Shown: positions 16,465 to 24,947 of the stretch, one piece after another
Position numbering within the stretch: the stretch's first letter is position 1
Layout of the letters: the number at the start of each line of letters is the position of its first letter
Assembly: GCF_024746815.1 (NCBI RefSeq)
Contig: NZ_CP080525.1
Location: forward strand, 6,380,501 to 6,444,500
Reading direction: 5' to 3'
DNA length: 64,000 nt
Origin: Mesorhizobium sp. AR07
GTDB taxonomy: Bacteria > Pseudomonadota > Alphaproteobacteria > Rhizobiales > Rhizobiaceae
Made by a program: the position numbers and the translations under genes
The notes under the pieces: generated by a model
Databases searched by the model: none
Seen by the model: the letters and a program-made list of their open reading frames with translations, nothing else
Told to the model about the DNA's origin: nothing

Positions 16465-18117
16465 ATGGCAGACGCTGCAGCTCACGACGACCACGACCAC
16501 AAGCCGTATCACGGCTGGGTCCGGTGGGTGTATTCCACCAACCACAAGGACATCGGCACGCTCTATCTGATCTTTGCGATCTTCGCCGGCATCGTCGGCG
16601 GTGCCTTGTCGGTCGCCATTCGCATGGAGCTGCAGGAGCCGGGGATCCAGATTTTCAGTGGCCTCGCGCAGATGGTCTACGGCATGAACGGCGACGCCGC
16701 GATCGACGGCGGCAAGAGCATGTACAACGCCTTCGCCACCGCGCACGCGCTGATCATGATCTTCTTCATGGTCATGCCGGCCCTGATCGGTGGGTTTGCC
16801 AACTGGATGGTGCCGATCATGATCGGTGCGCCTGACATGGCTTTCCCGCGCATGAACAACATCTCCTTCTGGCTGCTGCCGCCGGCCTTCATCCTGCTGC
16901 TCACCTCGATGTTCATGCCGAGTGCTCCGGGCGCCTACGGCGTCGGTGGTGGCTGGACGCTCTATCCGCCGCTGTCGACTTCGGGCCAGCCCGGACCGGC
17001 GATGGATCTGGCCATCCTGTCGATTCACATTGCCGGCGCTTCGTCGATCCTCGGCGCCATCAACTTCATCACCACCATATTCAACATGCGCGCGCCGGGC
17101 ATGACGATGCACAAGATGCCGCTGTTCGCCTGGTCGGTGCTGGTCACCGCCTTCCTGCTGCTGCTGTCGCTTCCGGTGCTGGCCGGCGCCATCACGATGC
17201 TGCTCACCGACCGTAATTTCGGCACGACCTTCTTTGCGCCGGACGGCGGCGGCGACCCGATCCTGTTCCAGCACCTGTTCTGGTTCTTCGGTCACCCGGA
17301 AGTCTACATCCTGATCCTGCCGGGCTTCGGCATCATCAGCCACATTGTCTCGACCTTTTCGAAGAAGCCGGTGTTCGGCTATCTCGGCATGGCTTACGCG
17401 ATGGTGGCGATCGGCGCGGTCGGCTTCATCGTCTGGGCCCACCACATGTATACGACCGGCCTGTCGCTCGACACGCAGCGCTATTTCGTCTTCGCCACGA
17501 TGGTCATCGCGGTCCCGACGGGCGTGAAGATCTTCTCCTGGATCGCCACGATGTGGGGCGGGTCGATTTCGCTCAAGCCGCCGATGCTGTGGGCCTTGGG
17601 CTTCATCTTCCTGTTCACGATTGGCGGCGTCACCGGCGTCCAGCTGGCCAATGCCGGTCTCGACCGCTCGCTGCACGACACCTATTTCGTGATCGCTCAC
17701 TTCCACTACGTGCTGTCGCTGGGCGCGGTCTTCGCCATCTTCGCCGGCTGGTACTACTGGTTCCCGAAGATGACCGGCTACATGTATTCATTTGCCATCG
17801 CCAACACCCACTTCTGGGTCACCTTCATCGGCGTCAACCTGATCTTCTTCCCGCAGCATTTCCTCGGTCTTGCCGGCATGCCGCGCCGCACCATCGACTA
17901 TCCGGACGCATTTGCCGGCTGGAACATGGTGTCGTCCTACGGCTCGTATATCTCGGCCGTTGGTGTGGCGATCTTCCTCTACGGCGTGTTCGAGGCTTTC
18001 CAGAAGAAGCGGGTGGCCGGTGCCAATCCGTGGGGCGAAGGCGCCACGACACTGGAATGGCAGCTGCCTTCGCCGCCGCCCTTCCACCAATGGGAGCAGT
18101 TGCCGAAGATCAAATAA
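16465..18117 (+). CDS. ctaD: Cytochrome c oxidase subunit I
   Basis: Catalytic subunit holding heme a, heme a3 and CuB, reducing O2 and pumping protons. 550 residues, family length, with 12 predicted membrane helices. Key features: HALIMIFFMVMPALIGGFANWM with a heme a histidine, WFFGHPEVYILILPGFG with the CuB histidine and cross-linked tyrosine, WAHHMYTTG with two more CuB histidines, and HFHYVLSLGA with the a3 and a ligands. AGGGAACGGAGCGG precedes the ATG. An intrinsic terminator follows directly. Confidence 0.97.
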   Translation: MADAAAHDDHDHKPYHGWVRWVYSTNHKDIGTLYLIFAIFAGIVGGALSVAIRMELQEPGIQIFSGLAQMVYGMNGDAAIDGGKSMYNAFATAHALIMIFFMVMPALIGGFANWMVPIMIGAPDMAFPRMNNISFWLLPPAFILLLTSMFMPSAPGAYGVGGGWTLYPPLSTSGQPGPAMDLAILSIHIAGASSILGAINFITTIFNMRAPGMTMHKMPLFAWSVLVTAFLLLLSLPVLAGAITMLLTDRNFGTTFFAPDGGGDPILFQHLFWFFGHPEVYILILPGFGIISHIVSTFSKKPVFGYLGMAYAMVAIGAVGFIVWAHHMYTTGLSLDTQRYFVFATMVIAVPTGVKIFSWIATMWGGSISLKPPMLWALGFIFLFTIGGVTGVQLANAGLDRSLHDTYFVIAHFHYVLSLGAVFAIFAGWYYWFPKMTGYMYSFAIANTHFWVTFIGVNLIFFPQHFLGLAGMPRRTIDYPDAFAGWNMVSSYGSYISAVGVAIFLYGVFEAFQKKRVAGANPWGEGATTLEWQLPSPPPFHQWEQLPKIK

Positions 18118-18139
18118 GGCGGCAGCCTGCATGGAATCG

Positions 18140-18164
18140 AAACCGCCGGTCTGCCGGCGGTTTT
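18140..18164 (+). terminator. Intrinsic terminator (attenuator) between ctaD and ctaB
   Basis: AAACCGCCGG (18140-18149), loop TCTG, then CCGGCGGTTT with further T. The 10-bp perfect stem ends in a short T-run. Sitting inside the operon, it would lower expression of assembly genes relative to the structural subunits upstream (inference). Confidence 0.8.
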
Positions 18165-18194
18165 GGCCAAACGGAATGATGGACTTGAGTACGC

Positions 18195-19139
18195 ATGGCC
18201 CTAGTCGACAAAACCAGGATTGACGAAGCGGGCTTCCGCATGTCGGAAGCGACGGCGGGCGATTTCTTCGCCCTGCTGAAGCCGCGCGTCATGTCGCTGG
18301 TGGTGTTCACGGCTTTTGTCGGGATGGTCGCCGCACCGGTGACCGTCAATCCGCTGCTGGCGGTGATCGCGATCCTGTCGATCGCCATTGGTGCTGGCGC
18401 CTCCGGTGCGCTCAACATGTGGTACGACGCCGACATCGACGCGGTGATGACGCGCACCGCGTCCCGTCCCGTGCCGGCCGGTCGCATCCTTCCCGGTGAG
18501 GCGCTGGGCTTCGGGCTGGTCCTGTCGGTGCTGTCGGTGATGACGCTCGGCGTGCTCGCCAACTGGCTGGCGGCGACGCTGCTGGCCTTCACCATCTTCT
18601 TCTATGCCGTCGTCTATACGATGTGGCTGAAGCGCTGGACGCCGCAGAACATCGTCATCGGCGGTGCGGCCGGCGCCATCCCGCCGGTCATCGGCTGGGC
18701 CGCGGTAACCGGCAGCGTCAGCCTGGAAAGCTTTGTCCTGTTCCTGATCATCTTCCTGTGGACGCCGCCGCATTTCTGGGCGCTGGCGCTGTTCAAGTCC
18801 GAGGACTACGCCCGCGCCGGCATTCCAATGATGCCGAATGTCGCCGGTCATGCTTCGACCCGCCGTCAGATTTTCGCCTATGCTCTGGTGCTGGCGCCGG
18901 TCGGCGTGCTGCCATGGCTGCTGGGCTACACCACGCCGATCTATGGTGTCGCCGCCGTACTGCTTGGTTTGGGTTTTGTCTGGTACGCGTGGAAGGTCCT
19001 TGATATGGCCGACGACGACCGAGTGATGAAGCCGGCCAAGGCCTTGTTCGCCTATTCGCTGCTCTATCTCTTCGCCATCTTCGCTGCCTATCTCGCCGAC
19101 AGCGTTGTCGAGCGCGCGCTTGCCATGGGTGGAGCATGA
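18195..19139 (+). CDS. ctaB: Protoheme IX farnesyltransferase
   Basis: Converts heme b to heme O by adding a farnesyl group, the first step of heme A synthesis for the neighbouring oxidase. 314 residues with about nine membrane helices. The UbiA-type prenyl diphosphate motif NMWYDADIDAVMTRTASRPVPAGR is clear, and the second aspartate region near LFKSEDYARAGIPMMPNVAG is present. The last bases overlap or abut the next small gene. Confidence 0.96.
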   Translation: MALVDKTRIDEAGFRMSEATAGDFFALLKPRVMSLVVFTAFVGMVAAPVTVNPLLAVIAILSIAIGAGASGALNMWYDADIDAVMTRTASRPVPAGRILPGEALGFGLVLSVLSVMTLGVLANWLAATLLAFTIFFYAVVYTMWLKRWTPQNIVIGGAAGAIPPVIGWAAVTGSVSLESFVLFLIIFLWTPPHFWALALFKSEDYARAGIPMMPNVAGHASTRRQIFAYALVLAPVGVLPWLLGYTTPIYGVAAVLLGLGFVWYAWKVLDMADDDRVMKPAKALFAYSLLYLFAIFAAYLADSVVERALAMGGA

Positions 19140-19141
19140 CC

Positions 19142-19303
19142 ATGATCGAAGAAAAACTCGAACTGGTCACGCTGACCGAGCGACAGAGGAAAGCCAGACG
19201 CAACCGCTCCGTCGGTATCGGTCTGGCGCTAGCGGTGCTGGTCATCATTTTCTACATCGCGACGATCGTGAAGTTCGGCCATCACGTCTCCGGATCGATG
19301 TGA
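19142..19303 (+). CDS. CoxF-like small membrane protein of the oxidase cluster
   Basis: 53 residues, MIEEKLELVTLTERQRKARR at the start, then a single membrane helix (IGLALAVLVIIFYIATIV) and a short tail. It lies between ctaB and ctaG, where rhizobial oxidase clusters usually carry a CoxF-type reading frame of this size; the gene is too short for ordinary ORF cut-offs. GGTGGAG is seven bases before ATG 19142; an in-frame ATG at 19136 overlaps the ctaB stop. Role presumed in oxidase assembly, by position only. Confidence 0.8.
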   Translation: MIEEKLELVTLTERQRKARRNRSVGIGLALAVLVIIFYIATIVKFGHHVSGSM

Positions 19304-19311
19304 GGACGACG

Positions 19312-19944
19312 ATGAGCAGCGCGACAGTCACCGATCCGACGAAGAAGAACACAAACCGCATCGTCGCGTTCGTCTGCCTTGTCTTCTTCGGTGGCATGAT
19401 CGGCATGGCCTATGCCGCGGTGCCGCTCTACAAGATGTTCTGCCAGGCGACGGGCTATGGCGGCACGACGCAACGTGCCGAGAAGCAGTATGCCGGCCGC
19501 GTGCTCGACCGCGAGATTACCGTCCGCTTCGATGCCAACATCGCCGGTGTGCCGTGGGATTTCCAGCCTGTCCAGCGCTCGATGACGATGAAGATCGGCG
19601 AGACGGTGCAGGCGCACTATCAGGCCACCAACAAGTTCGATCACCCCGTTACCGGCCGCGCCACATTCAATGTACAGCCGGAACTGGCGGGTCCCTACTT
19701 CAACAAGGTCGAGTGCTTCTGCTTCACCGATACGACGCTGAAGCCCGGCGAGACCCTGGACATGCCGGTCCTGTTCTATGTGGACCCCGACATCGTGAAC
19801 GTACCGGAACTGAAGGACGTGAAGACGATCACCCTGTCCTATACGATGTTCCCGGTCGAGAAGAGCAAGCCGGTGGCATTGTCGGAGCCGGTCCAGGGCA
19901 ACAGCAAGACAATTTCGAATACCGAAGCAAATCTCGGGGGTTGA
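19312..19944 (+). CDS. ctaG: Cytochrome c oxidase assembly protein CtaG (Cox11 family)
   Basis: Delivers copper to the CuB site of subunit I. 210 residues: one N-terminal membrane helix (about 18-40), then a periplasmic domain. The conserved PLYKMFCQATGYGGTTQ block and the copper-binding ECFCFTD motif (CxC) are both present. The start at 19312 lies eight bases after the CoxF-like stop. ctaE follows after one base. Confidence 0.95.
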   Translation: MSSATVTDPTKKNTNRIVAFVCLVFFGGMIGMAYAAVPLYKMFCQATGYGGTTQRAEKQYAGRVLDREITVRFDANIAGVPWDFQPVQRSMTMKIGETVQAHYQATNKFDHPVTGRATFNVQPELAGPYFNKVECFCFTDTTLKPGETLDMPVLFYVDPDIVNVPELKDVKTITLSYTMFPVEKSKPVALSEPVQGNSKTISNTEANLGG

Positions 19945-19945
19945 T

Positions 19946-20827
19946 ATGGCAGACGCGCACGCAAAACCACACCATGACTATCATCTCGTCGACCCGAGCC
20001 CATGGCCTTTCCTGGGGTCGATCGGCGCGCTGGTGACCGCGATCGGCGGCGTCTGCCTGATGCAGTATCTCAAGGCCGGCAACTTCCCGATCTTCGGCTT
20101 CAACATCGCCAATCCGTGGCTGTTCTTCATCGGCATGGCGATCGTCCTCTACACCATGTTCGCCTGGTGGTCGGACACGATCAAGGAAGCGCATGAGGGC
20201 CACCACACGCGCGTCGTGTCGCTCCATTTGCGCTACGGCATGATCATGTTCATCGCTTCCGAGGTGATGTTCTTCGTCGCCTGGTTCTGGGCTTATTTCG
20301 ACGCCAGCCTGTTTCCGAGCGAGGTCCAGAATTACGCCCGCACCGCTTTCACCGGCGGTGTCTGGCCACCGAAGGGCATCGAGGTTCTCGATCCCTTCCA
20401 TCTGCCGCTCTACAACACCGTGATCCTGCTGCTGTCGGGCACCACGGTCACATGGGCGCACCATTCGCTCATCCATGGCGATCGCAAGGGGCTGATCAAC
20501 GGCCTGGTGCTGACCGTCGGCCTCGGCATGCTGTTCACCATGGTGCAGGCCTACGAGTACATGCATGCTCCGTTCGCCTTCAAGGATTCCATCTACGGCG
20601 CCACCTTCTTCATGGCGACCGGCTTCCACGGCTTCCATGTCATCATCGGCACCATCTTCCTGCTGGTCTGCCTGATCCGGGCGATGAAGGGCGATTTCAC
20701 GCCCAAGCAGCATTTCGGCTTCGAGGCTGCTGCCTGGTATTGGCATTTCGTCGACGTGGTCTGGCTGTTCCTGTTCTCATCGATCTACGTCTGGGGATCG
20801 GTCGGCGCGGTGATCGAAGGCCACTGA
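19946..20827 (+). CDS. ctaE: Cytochrome c oxidase subunit III
   Basis: 293 residues, seven predicted membrane helices. Visible family blocks include HDYHLVDPSPWPF, GMIMFIASEVMFFVAWFWAYF with the conserved helix III glutamate, and FVDVVWLFLFSSIYVWG at the C-terminus. Subunit III stabilises proton pumping by subunit I. It starts immediately after ctaG and is followed by an intrinsic terminator. Confidence 0.96.
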   Translation: MADAHAKPHHDYHLVDPSPWPFLGSIGALVTAIGGVCLMQYLKAGNFPIFGFNIANPWLFFIGMAIVLYTMFAWWSDTIKEAHEGHHTRVVSLHLRYGMIMFIASEVMFFVAWFWAYFDASLFPSEVQNYARTAFTGGVWPPKGIEVLDPFHLPLYNTVILLLSGTTVTWAHHSLIHGDRKGLINGLVLTVGLGMLFTMVQAYEYMHAPFAFKDSIYGATFFMATGFHGFHVIIGTIFLLVCLIRAMKGDFTPKQHFGFEAAAWYWHFVDVVWLFLFSSIYVWGSVGAVIEGH

Positions 20828-20879
20828 TAGAGCCCCATCTCGATTCGTCGGGATGGAAGAGGCTCCAGGATTTCGGGGA

Positions 20880-20913
20880 GGCGGCCGCGGCGAAGTGGCC
20901 GCCTTCTTCTTTT
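20880..20913 (+). terminator. Intrinsic terminator after ctaE
   Basis: GGCGGCC (20880-20886), a ten-base loop, GGCCGCC (20897-20903), then TTCTTCTTTT. A 7-bp GC stem followed by a T-rich tract on the plus strand marks the probable end of the ctaC-ctaE transcript. Confidence 0.8.
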
Positions 20914-20972
20914 CGGCGCAATGATCGCCGATCGATGCCCGATGCGGCTGACAATTTGCCATCTGCACATGC

Positions 20973-21167
20973 ATGATCGCGATAGTTCCGACCTTTGCCG
21001 ACGGTGGCATGATCATGATCCACGGCCAGCCAAATGGTTTCGGCTGGTGGGGCTGGCTGCTTCAATTGGTCGACTGGACCGACGGCTGCATTGCGGTTAC
21101 GGACTCCGACATGGACGAAATCTGGGCAATGGTGGCCGATGGCACACCGATCGAGATCGAGCGGTAA
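20973..21167 (+). pseudogene. L,D-transpeptidase (YkuD family) C-terminal remnant
   Basis: 64 residues matching only the C-terminal third of a YkuD/ErfK domain: MIMIHGQPNGFGWWGW with the conserved histidine, then DWTDGCIAVTDSDMDEIW with the catalytic cysteine, and a closing DGTPIEI. Family members are usually 160 residues or more. The preceding 145 bases hold a terminator and no matching N-terminal coding sequence, so the front of the gene is missing. It still has an ATG. The next gene starts three bases after its stop. Confidence 0.75.
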
Positions 21168-21170
21168 GCA

Positions 21171-21557
21171 ATGAGCGACGACAAGGCGATTTGGCCACCG
21201 ATCGATCCGATTTCGGCCGGCCTGCACGGCCGCTGCCCGCGCTGCGGCGAGGGGCGGCTGTTTTCCGGTTTCCTCACCGTCGGCAAGCGCTGCACCAATT
21301 GCGGGCTCGACTATTCCTATGCCGATGCCGGCGACGGGCCGGCAGTCTTCGTCATCCTGATCATCGGCTTCATCATCGTCGGCCTGGCGCTCTGGGTTGA
21401 AGTCACGTTGAGCCCGCCGCTCTGGCTGCATCTGCTGATCTGGATCCCGCTGGCTGTTGTGCTGTGCCTGACGGCGCTCCGGCTGATCAAGGGCGTGCTG
21501 CTGACGCTGCAATACCGCAACAAGGCGGCCGAGGGCCGGCTGGATCGCGGCGAATGA
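21171..21557 (+). CDS. DUF983 family membrane protein
   Basis: 128 residues. An N-terminal zinc-ribbon-like stretch CPRCGEGRLF...CTNCGLDYSYADAGDGPAVF (four cysteines) is followed by two membrane helices (about 58-80 and 85-108). DUF983 genes commonly sit between subunit III and SURF1 in alphaproteobacterial oxidase clusters, as here, which suggests a part in oxidase biogenesis. Its stop overlaps the SURF1 start (ATGA). Confidence 0.9.
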   Translation: MSDDKAIWPPIDPISAGLHGRCPRCGEGRLFSGFLTVGKRCTNCGLDYSYADAGDGPAVFVILIIGFIIVGLALWVEVTLSPPLWLHLLIWIPLAVVLCLTALRLIKGVLLTLQYRNKAAEGRLDRGE

Positions 21558-22309
21558 GCGAGGCATCCGCCAGAGCTGGTGGCCGTTCGCGGCCAAGAAC
21601 GGCATTGCTGCTCGGCCTTGGCCTGGTCCTACTGCTGATCCTGCTGGCGCTCGGCACCTGGCAGGTCCAGCGCCTGTACTGGAAGGAGGGTCTTCTGCAG
21701 ACCATCGACCAGCGCACGCATTCGGCGCCGCGGCCGTTGGCCGAAGTCGAAAAGGAGTCCGCCTCGACCGGAGACGTCGACTATACGCCCGTCACCGTCA
21801 GCGGCACTTTCCTGCATTCCGGCGAGCGGCATTTCTACGCGACCTGGGAAGGTGAAGCCGGTTTCAACGTCTACACACCGCTTGCCCTCGACGACGGCCG
21901 CTTCGTGCTGATCAATCGCGGCTTTGTGCCCTACGACCTGAAAGACGCCGCCAAGCGTGCTCAGGGGCAGGTGACGGGCAAGGTGACGGTCACCGGGCTC
22001 GCCCGCAATCCGCTGCCGGCAAAGCCGTCGATGATGCTTCCCGACAACGACGTGGCGAAGAACATCTTCTACTGGAAGGACCGCGACGTGATGGCGGCGA
22101 GCGCCGGGCTGCCGGCGGGCGCAGCGCTGGTGCCGATCTTCATCGACGCCGACAAGACGCCAAATCCGGGCGGATTGCCCGTCGGCGGCGTCACCATCAT
22201 CGACCTGCCGAACAGCCATCTGGAATATGCGATGACTTGGTATGGGCTTGCCGCCGCACTCGCCGCCGTGCTCATCTTGCGGCTTCGCCGTCCCGCGAAA
22301 GAGGAATGA
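21554..22309 (+). CDS. SURF1 family cytochrome oxidase biogenesis protein
   Basis: 251 residues with a membrane helix at each end (about 16-38 and 222-242) around a periplasmic domain, the SURF1 layout. Conserved features are LGTWQVQRLYWKEGL after helix 1, the FVLINRGFVP segment and HLEYAMTWYGLA before the last helix. SURF1 binds heme a and helps insert it into subunit I. It is the last gene of the oxidase group. Confidence 0.94.
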   Translation: MSEASARAGGRSRPRTALLLGLGLVLLLILLALGTWQVQRLYWKEGLLQTIDQRTHSAPRPLAEVEKESASTGDVDYTPVTVSGTFLHSGERHFYATWEGEAGFNVYTPLALDDGRFVLINRGFVPYDLKDAAKRAQGQVTGKVTVTGLARNPLPAKPSMMLPDNDVAKNIFYWKDRDVMAASAGLPAGAALVPIFIDADKTPNPGGLPVGGVTIIDLPNSHLEYAMTWYGLAAALAAVLILRLRRPAKEE

Positions 22310-22342
22310 AGGCGACCGACGCCCCCCTTTCTACCGATGCAC

Positions 22343-22371
22343 TTGACAGGGCAGGGGTAGGCACCGCATTT
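22343..22371 (+). promoter_or_regulatory. Possible sigma-70-type promoter for ispH
   Basis: TTGACA at 22343-22348, a 17-base spacer and GCATTT at 22366-22371. The -35 is consensus; the -10 is weak. It lies in the 89-base gap between SURF1 and ispH. Assignment rests on pattern only. Confidence 0.35.
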
Positions 22372-22398
22372 CGGCGCTGACAAACCGGCCAGGATTTA

Positions 22399-23409
22399 AT
22401 GCTTCAGACAACCACCAAGCCTCCGCTGACGATCCGGCTCTGCCAGCCGCGCGGTTTTTGCGCCGGCGTCGATCGCGCCATCCAGATCGTGGTGCTGGCG
22501 CTGAAGAAATATGGCGCGCCGGTCTATGTCCGCCATGAGATCGTGCACAACCGCTACGTCGTCGAGGGGCTGCAAAGCCTTGGCGCCGTCTTCATCGAAG
22601 AGCTCTCCGAGATCCCGCCCGAGCACCGCCAGAGCCCGGTCGTGTTTTCGGCGCATGGTGTGCCGAAATCGGTGCCGGCGGACGCGCAGGCGCGCAACCT
22701 GTTCTATCTCGATGCCACCTGCCCGCTGGTGTCGAAGGTCCACAAGCAGGCGATGCGCCATCAGCGGCTTGGCCGCCATGTGCTGCTGATCGGTCATGCC
22801 GGACATCCCGAGGTGATCGGCACCATGGGCCAGCTACCGGACGGCGCGGTGACGCTGGTCGAGACCGAGGCCGACGCGGCCAGGCTTGAGTCTGCAGATT
22901 CGCAGGCGCTCGGCTTCGTCACCCAGACCACGCTGTCGGTCGAGGACACTGCCGGCATCATCCGCGCCTTGCAGGATCGCTTTCCGCAATTGCATGCCCC
23001 GGCAGCGGAATCGATCTGCTACGCCACCACGAACCGCCAGGAGGCGGTCAAGGAGACCGCGGCCGGCGCTGACCTCTATTTGATCGTCGGCGCGCCCAAC
23101 TCGTCCAATTCGCGGCGTCTTGTCGAAGTGGCGGAGCGCGCCGGCGCCTCGATGTCGCTTCTCGTACAGCGTGCCTCCGAGATTCCGTGGAATGACATCG
23201 CCGGCATCTCGACGCTCGGCCTGTCGGCAGGGGCATCGGCGCCTGAGATCATCGTCGAAGAGATCATCGACGCGTTCCGCCAGCGCTTCGATGTCACGAT
23301 CGACCTGGCCATCACGGCCACGGAAACGGAGGATTTTCCGGTCATGCGGGTACTGCGCGATGTCGAACTGACGCGAGCTGACATGGCTTTCGTCAATGGA
23401 GCCGCGTAA
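22399..23409 (+). CDS. ispH: 4-hydroxy-3-methylbut-2-enyl diphosphate reductase
   Basis: Last enzyme of the MEP pathway, a [4Fe-4S] protein that makes IPP and DMAPP. 336 residues, full length. The three cluster cysteines are seen in PRGFCAGVDRAI (C21), LDATCPLVSKVHKQA and ESICYATTNRQEAV. The E/H active-site regions HEIVHN and LIGHAGHPEVIGTMGQ are present. thrB starts five bases after its stop. Confidence 0.97.
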   Translation: MLQTTTKPPLTIRLCQPRGFCAGVDRAIQIVVLALKKYGAPVYVRHEIVHNRYVVEGLQSLGAVFIEELSEIPPEHRQSPVVFSAHGVPKSVPADAQARNLFYLDATCPLVSKVHKQAMRHQRLGRHVLLIGHAGHPEVIGTMGQLPDGAVTLVETEADAARLESADSQALGFVTQTTLSVEDTAGIIRALQDRFPQLHAPAAESICYATTNRQEAVKETAAGADLYLIVGAPNSSNSRRLVEVAERAGASMSLLVQRASEIPWNDIAGISTLGLSAGASAPEIIVEEIIDAFRQRFDVTIDLAITATETEDFPVMRVLRDVELTRADMAFVNGAA

Positions 23410-23414
23410 GGCAC

Positions 23415-24377
23415 ATGGCGGTCTACACCGACGTTGCCGAAGGTGAACTCGGCGCATTCCTGAAGCACTATCCGGTCGGCGATCTCCTGTCCTACAAGGG
23501 CATCGCTGAAGGCACCGAGAACTCGAATTTCCTGCTGCACACCTCCACCGGCTCCTACATCTTGACGCTCTATGAAAAGCGCGTCGAGAAGGCGGATCTG
23601 CCATTCTTCCTGGGTCTGATGGGCCATCTCGCCAAAAAAGGCGTCTCTTGCCCGCTGCCGGTGACCGCGGATGACGGCAGCGTCATCGGCACGCTGGCCG
23701 GCCGACCGGCGGTCATCATCACCTTCCTCGAAGGACTTTCGCTGCGGCGGCCGACGGCAACGCATTGCGGCGAGGTCGGCAAGGCCCTGGCGGCCCTGCA
23801 TCTGGCCGGAGCCGATTTTTCGATGACGCGTCCGAATGCACTCGGCATCGATGGCTGGCGCAAGCTTTGGGATGCCTCACGCGACCGCGCCGACGAGGTT
23901 GAGCCGGGCCTGGCGGCGGAGGTCGATGCCGACTTCGCCGACCTTGAGCGGAACTGGCCGAAGGACCTTCCCCAAGGCATCATCCATGCCGACCTTTTCC
24001 CGGACAACGTGTTCTTCCTCGGCGAAAGGCTGTCCGGCCTGATCGACTTCTATTTCGCCTGCGACGACCTCTACGCCTATGATGTCGCCACTTGCCTCAA
24101 CGCCTGGTGCTTCGAAAAGGATTTTTCCTTCAACCTCACCAAGGGCAAGGCATTGCTCGCCAGCTATCAGAGCGTGCGTCCGCTGAGCGACCAGGAAAAG
24201 GCGGCGCTGCCGATGCTGGCGCGCGGCTCGGCGCTGCGCTTCATGCTGACCCGGCTCTACGACTGGTTAACCGTGCCCGATGGCGGGCTGGTGATGAAAC
24301 GAGACCCGACCGAATACATCCGCAGGATGCGTTTTCATCGGGCGATCAAATCTCCTTCGGAATATGGATTGGCATGA
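23415..24377 (+). CDS. thrB: Homoserine kinase (ThrB, APH-fold type)
   Basis: Phosphorylates homoserine on the way to threonine. 320 residues of the choline-kinase/APH fold used by rhizobia rather than the GHMP-type enzyme. Conserved blocks: GIAEGTENSNFLLHT near the nucleotide site and the catalytic IHADLFPDNVFF loop at about 190-201. Threonine synthase (thrC) lies separately near 34 kb. The stop overlaps the rnhA ATG. Confidence 0.94.
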   Translation: MAVYTDVAEGELGAFLKHYPVGDLLSYKGIAEGTENSNFLLHTSTGSYILTLYEKRVEKADLPFFLGLMGHLAKKGVSCPLPVTADDGSVIGTLAGRPAVIITFLEGLSLRRPTATHCGEVGKALAALHLAGADFSMTRPNALGIDGWRKLWDASRDRADEVEPGLAAEVDADFADLERNWPKDLPQGIIHADLFPDNVFFLGERLSGLIDFYFACDDLYAYDVATCLNAWCFEKDFSFNLTKGKALLASYQSVRPLSDQEKAALPMLARGSALRFMLTRLYDWLTVPDGGLVMKRDPTEYIRRMRFHRAIKSPSEYGLA

Positions 24378-24904
24378 GCAAACAGGTTGAGATCTTCACC
24401 GACGGTGCCTGTTCGGGCAATCCCGGCCCCGGCGGTTGGGGCGCGATCCTGCGCTTCAACGGCACCACCAAGGAGCTTTCCGGCGGCGAGGCGGAGACCA
24501 CCAACAACCGCATGGAACTGCTCGCCGCCATCTCGGCGCTGAATGCGCTCAAGGAACCTTGCACGGTCGACCTGCACACCGACAGCAAATACGTCATGGA
24601 CGGCATTTCCAAGTGGATCCACGGCTGGAAGAAGAACGGTTGGAAGACCGCTGACAAGAAGCCGGTGAAGAATGGCGAACTCTGGCAAGCGCTGGATGAG
24701 GCCAACAGGCGTCACAAGGTGACCTGGAACTGGGTCAAGGGCCATGCCGGCCATGCCGAGAACGAACGCGCCGACGAACTCGCGCGCGAAGGCATGGCGC
24801 CGTTCAAGAAAGGCCCGGTCAAGCCTGCGGCAGCGCCAAAGCCAGTCGAGCAGTCAAAGCAGCCGGCGGCCGCGAAGGCACGGCGCTCGACCCAGAGTTA
24901 CTGA
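24374..24904 (+). CDS. rnhA: Ribonuclease HI
   Basis: Cleaves RNA in RNA-DNA hybrids. 176 residues. The catalytic carboxylates are at D10 (IFTDGACSGNPG), E48 (NNRMELLAA) and D70 (HTDSKYV), with the last aspartate and histidine in KGHAGHAENERADELA. After residue 145 comes a Lys/Pro/Ala-rich tail of about 30 residues, beyond the usual core. The ATGA overlap with thrB indicates coupling. Confidence 0.96.
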   Translation: MSKQVEIFTDGACSGNPGPGGWGAILRFNGTTKELSGGEAETTNNRMELLAAISALNALKEPCTVDLHTDSKYVMDGISKWIHGWKKNGWKTADKKPVKNGELWQALDEANRRHKVTWNWVKGHAGHAENERADELAREGMAPFKKGPVKPAAAPKPVEQSKQPAAAKARRSTQSY

Positions 24905-24947
24905 GTTCCGGGAGAAGGGCGGCTCTTTAGGCGGGAAGACCTCTATC

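Noticed and set aside
16243..17706. Minus-strand open frame of 487 codons over ctaD
   Set aside because: Shadow of a certain membrane-protein gene; composition of His/Arg/Asp is an artefact.
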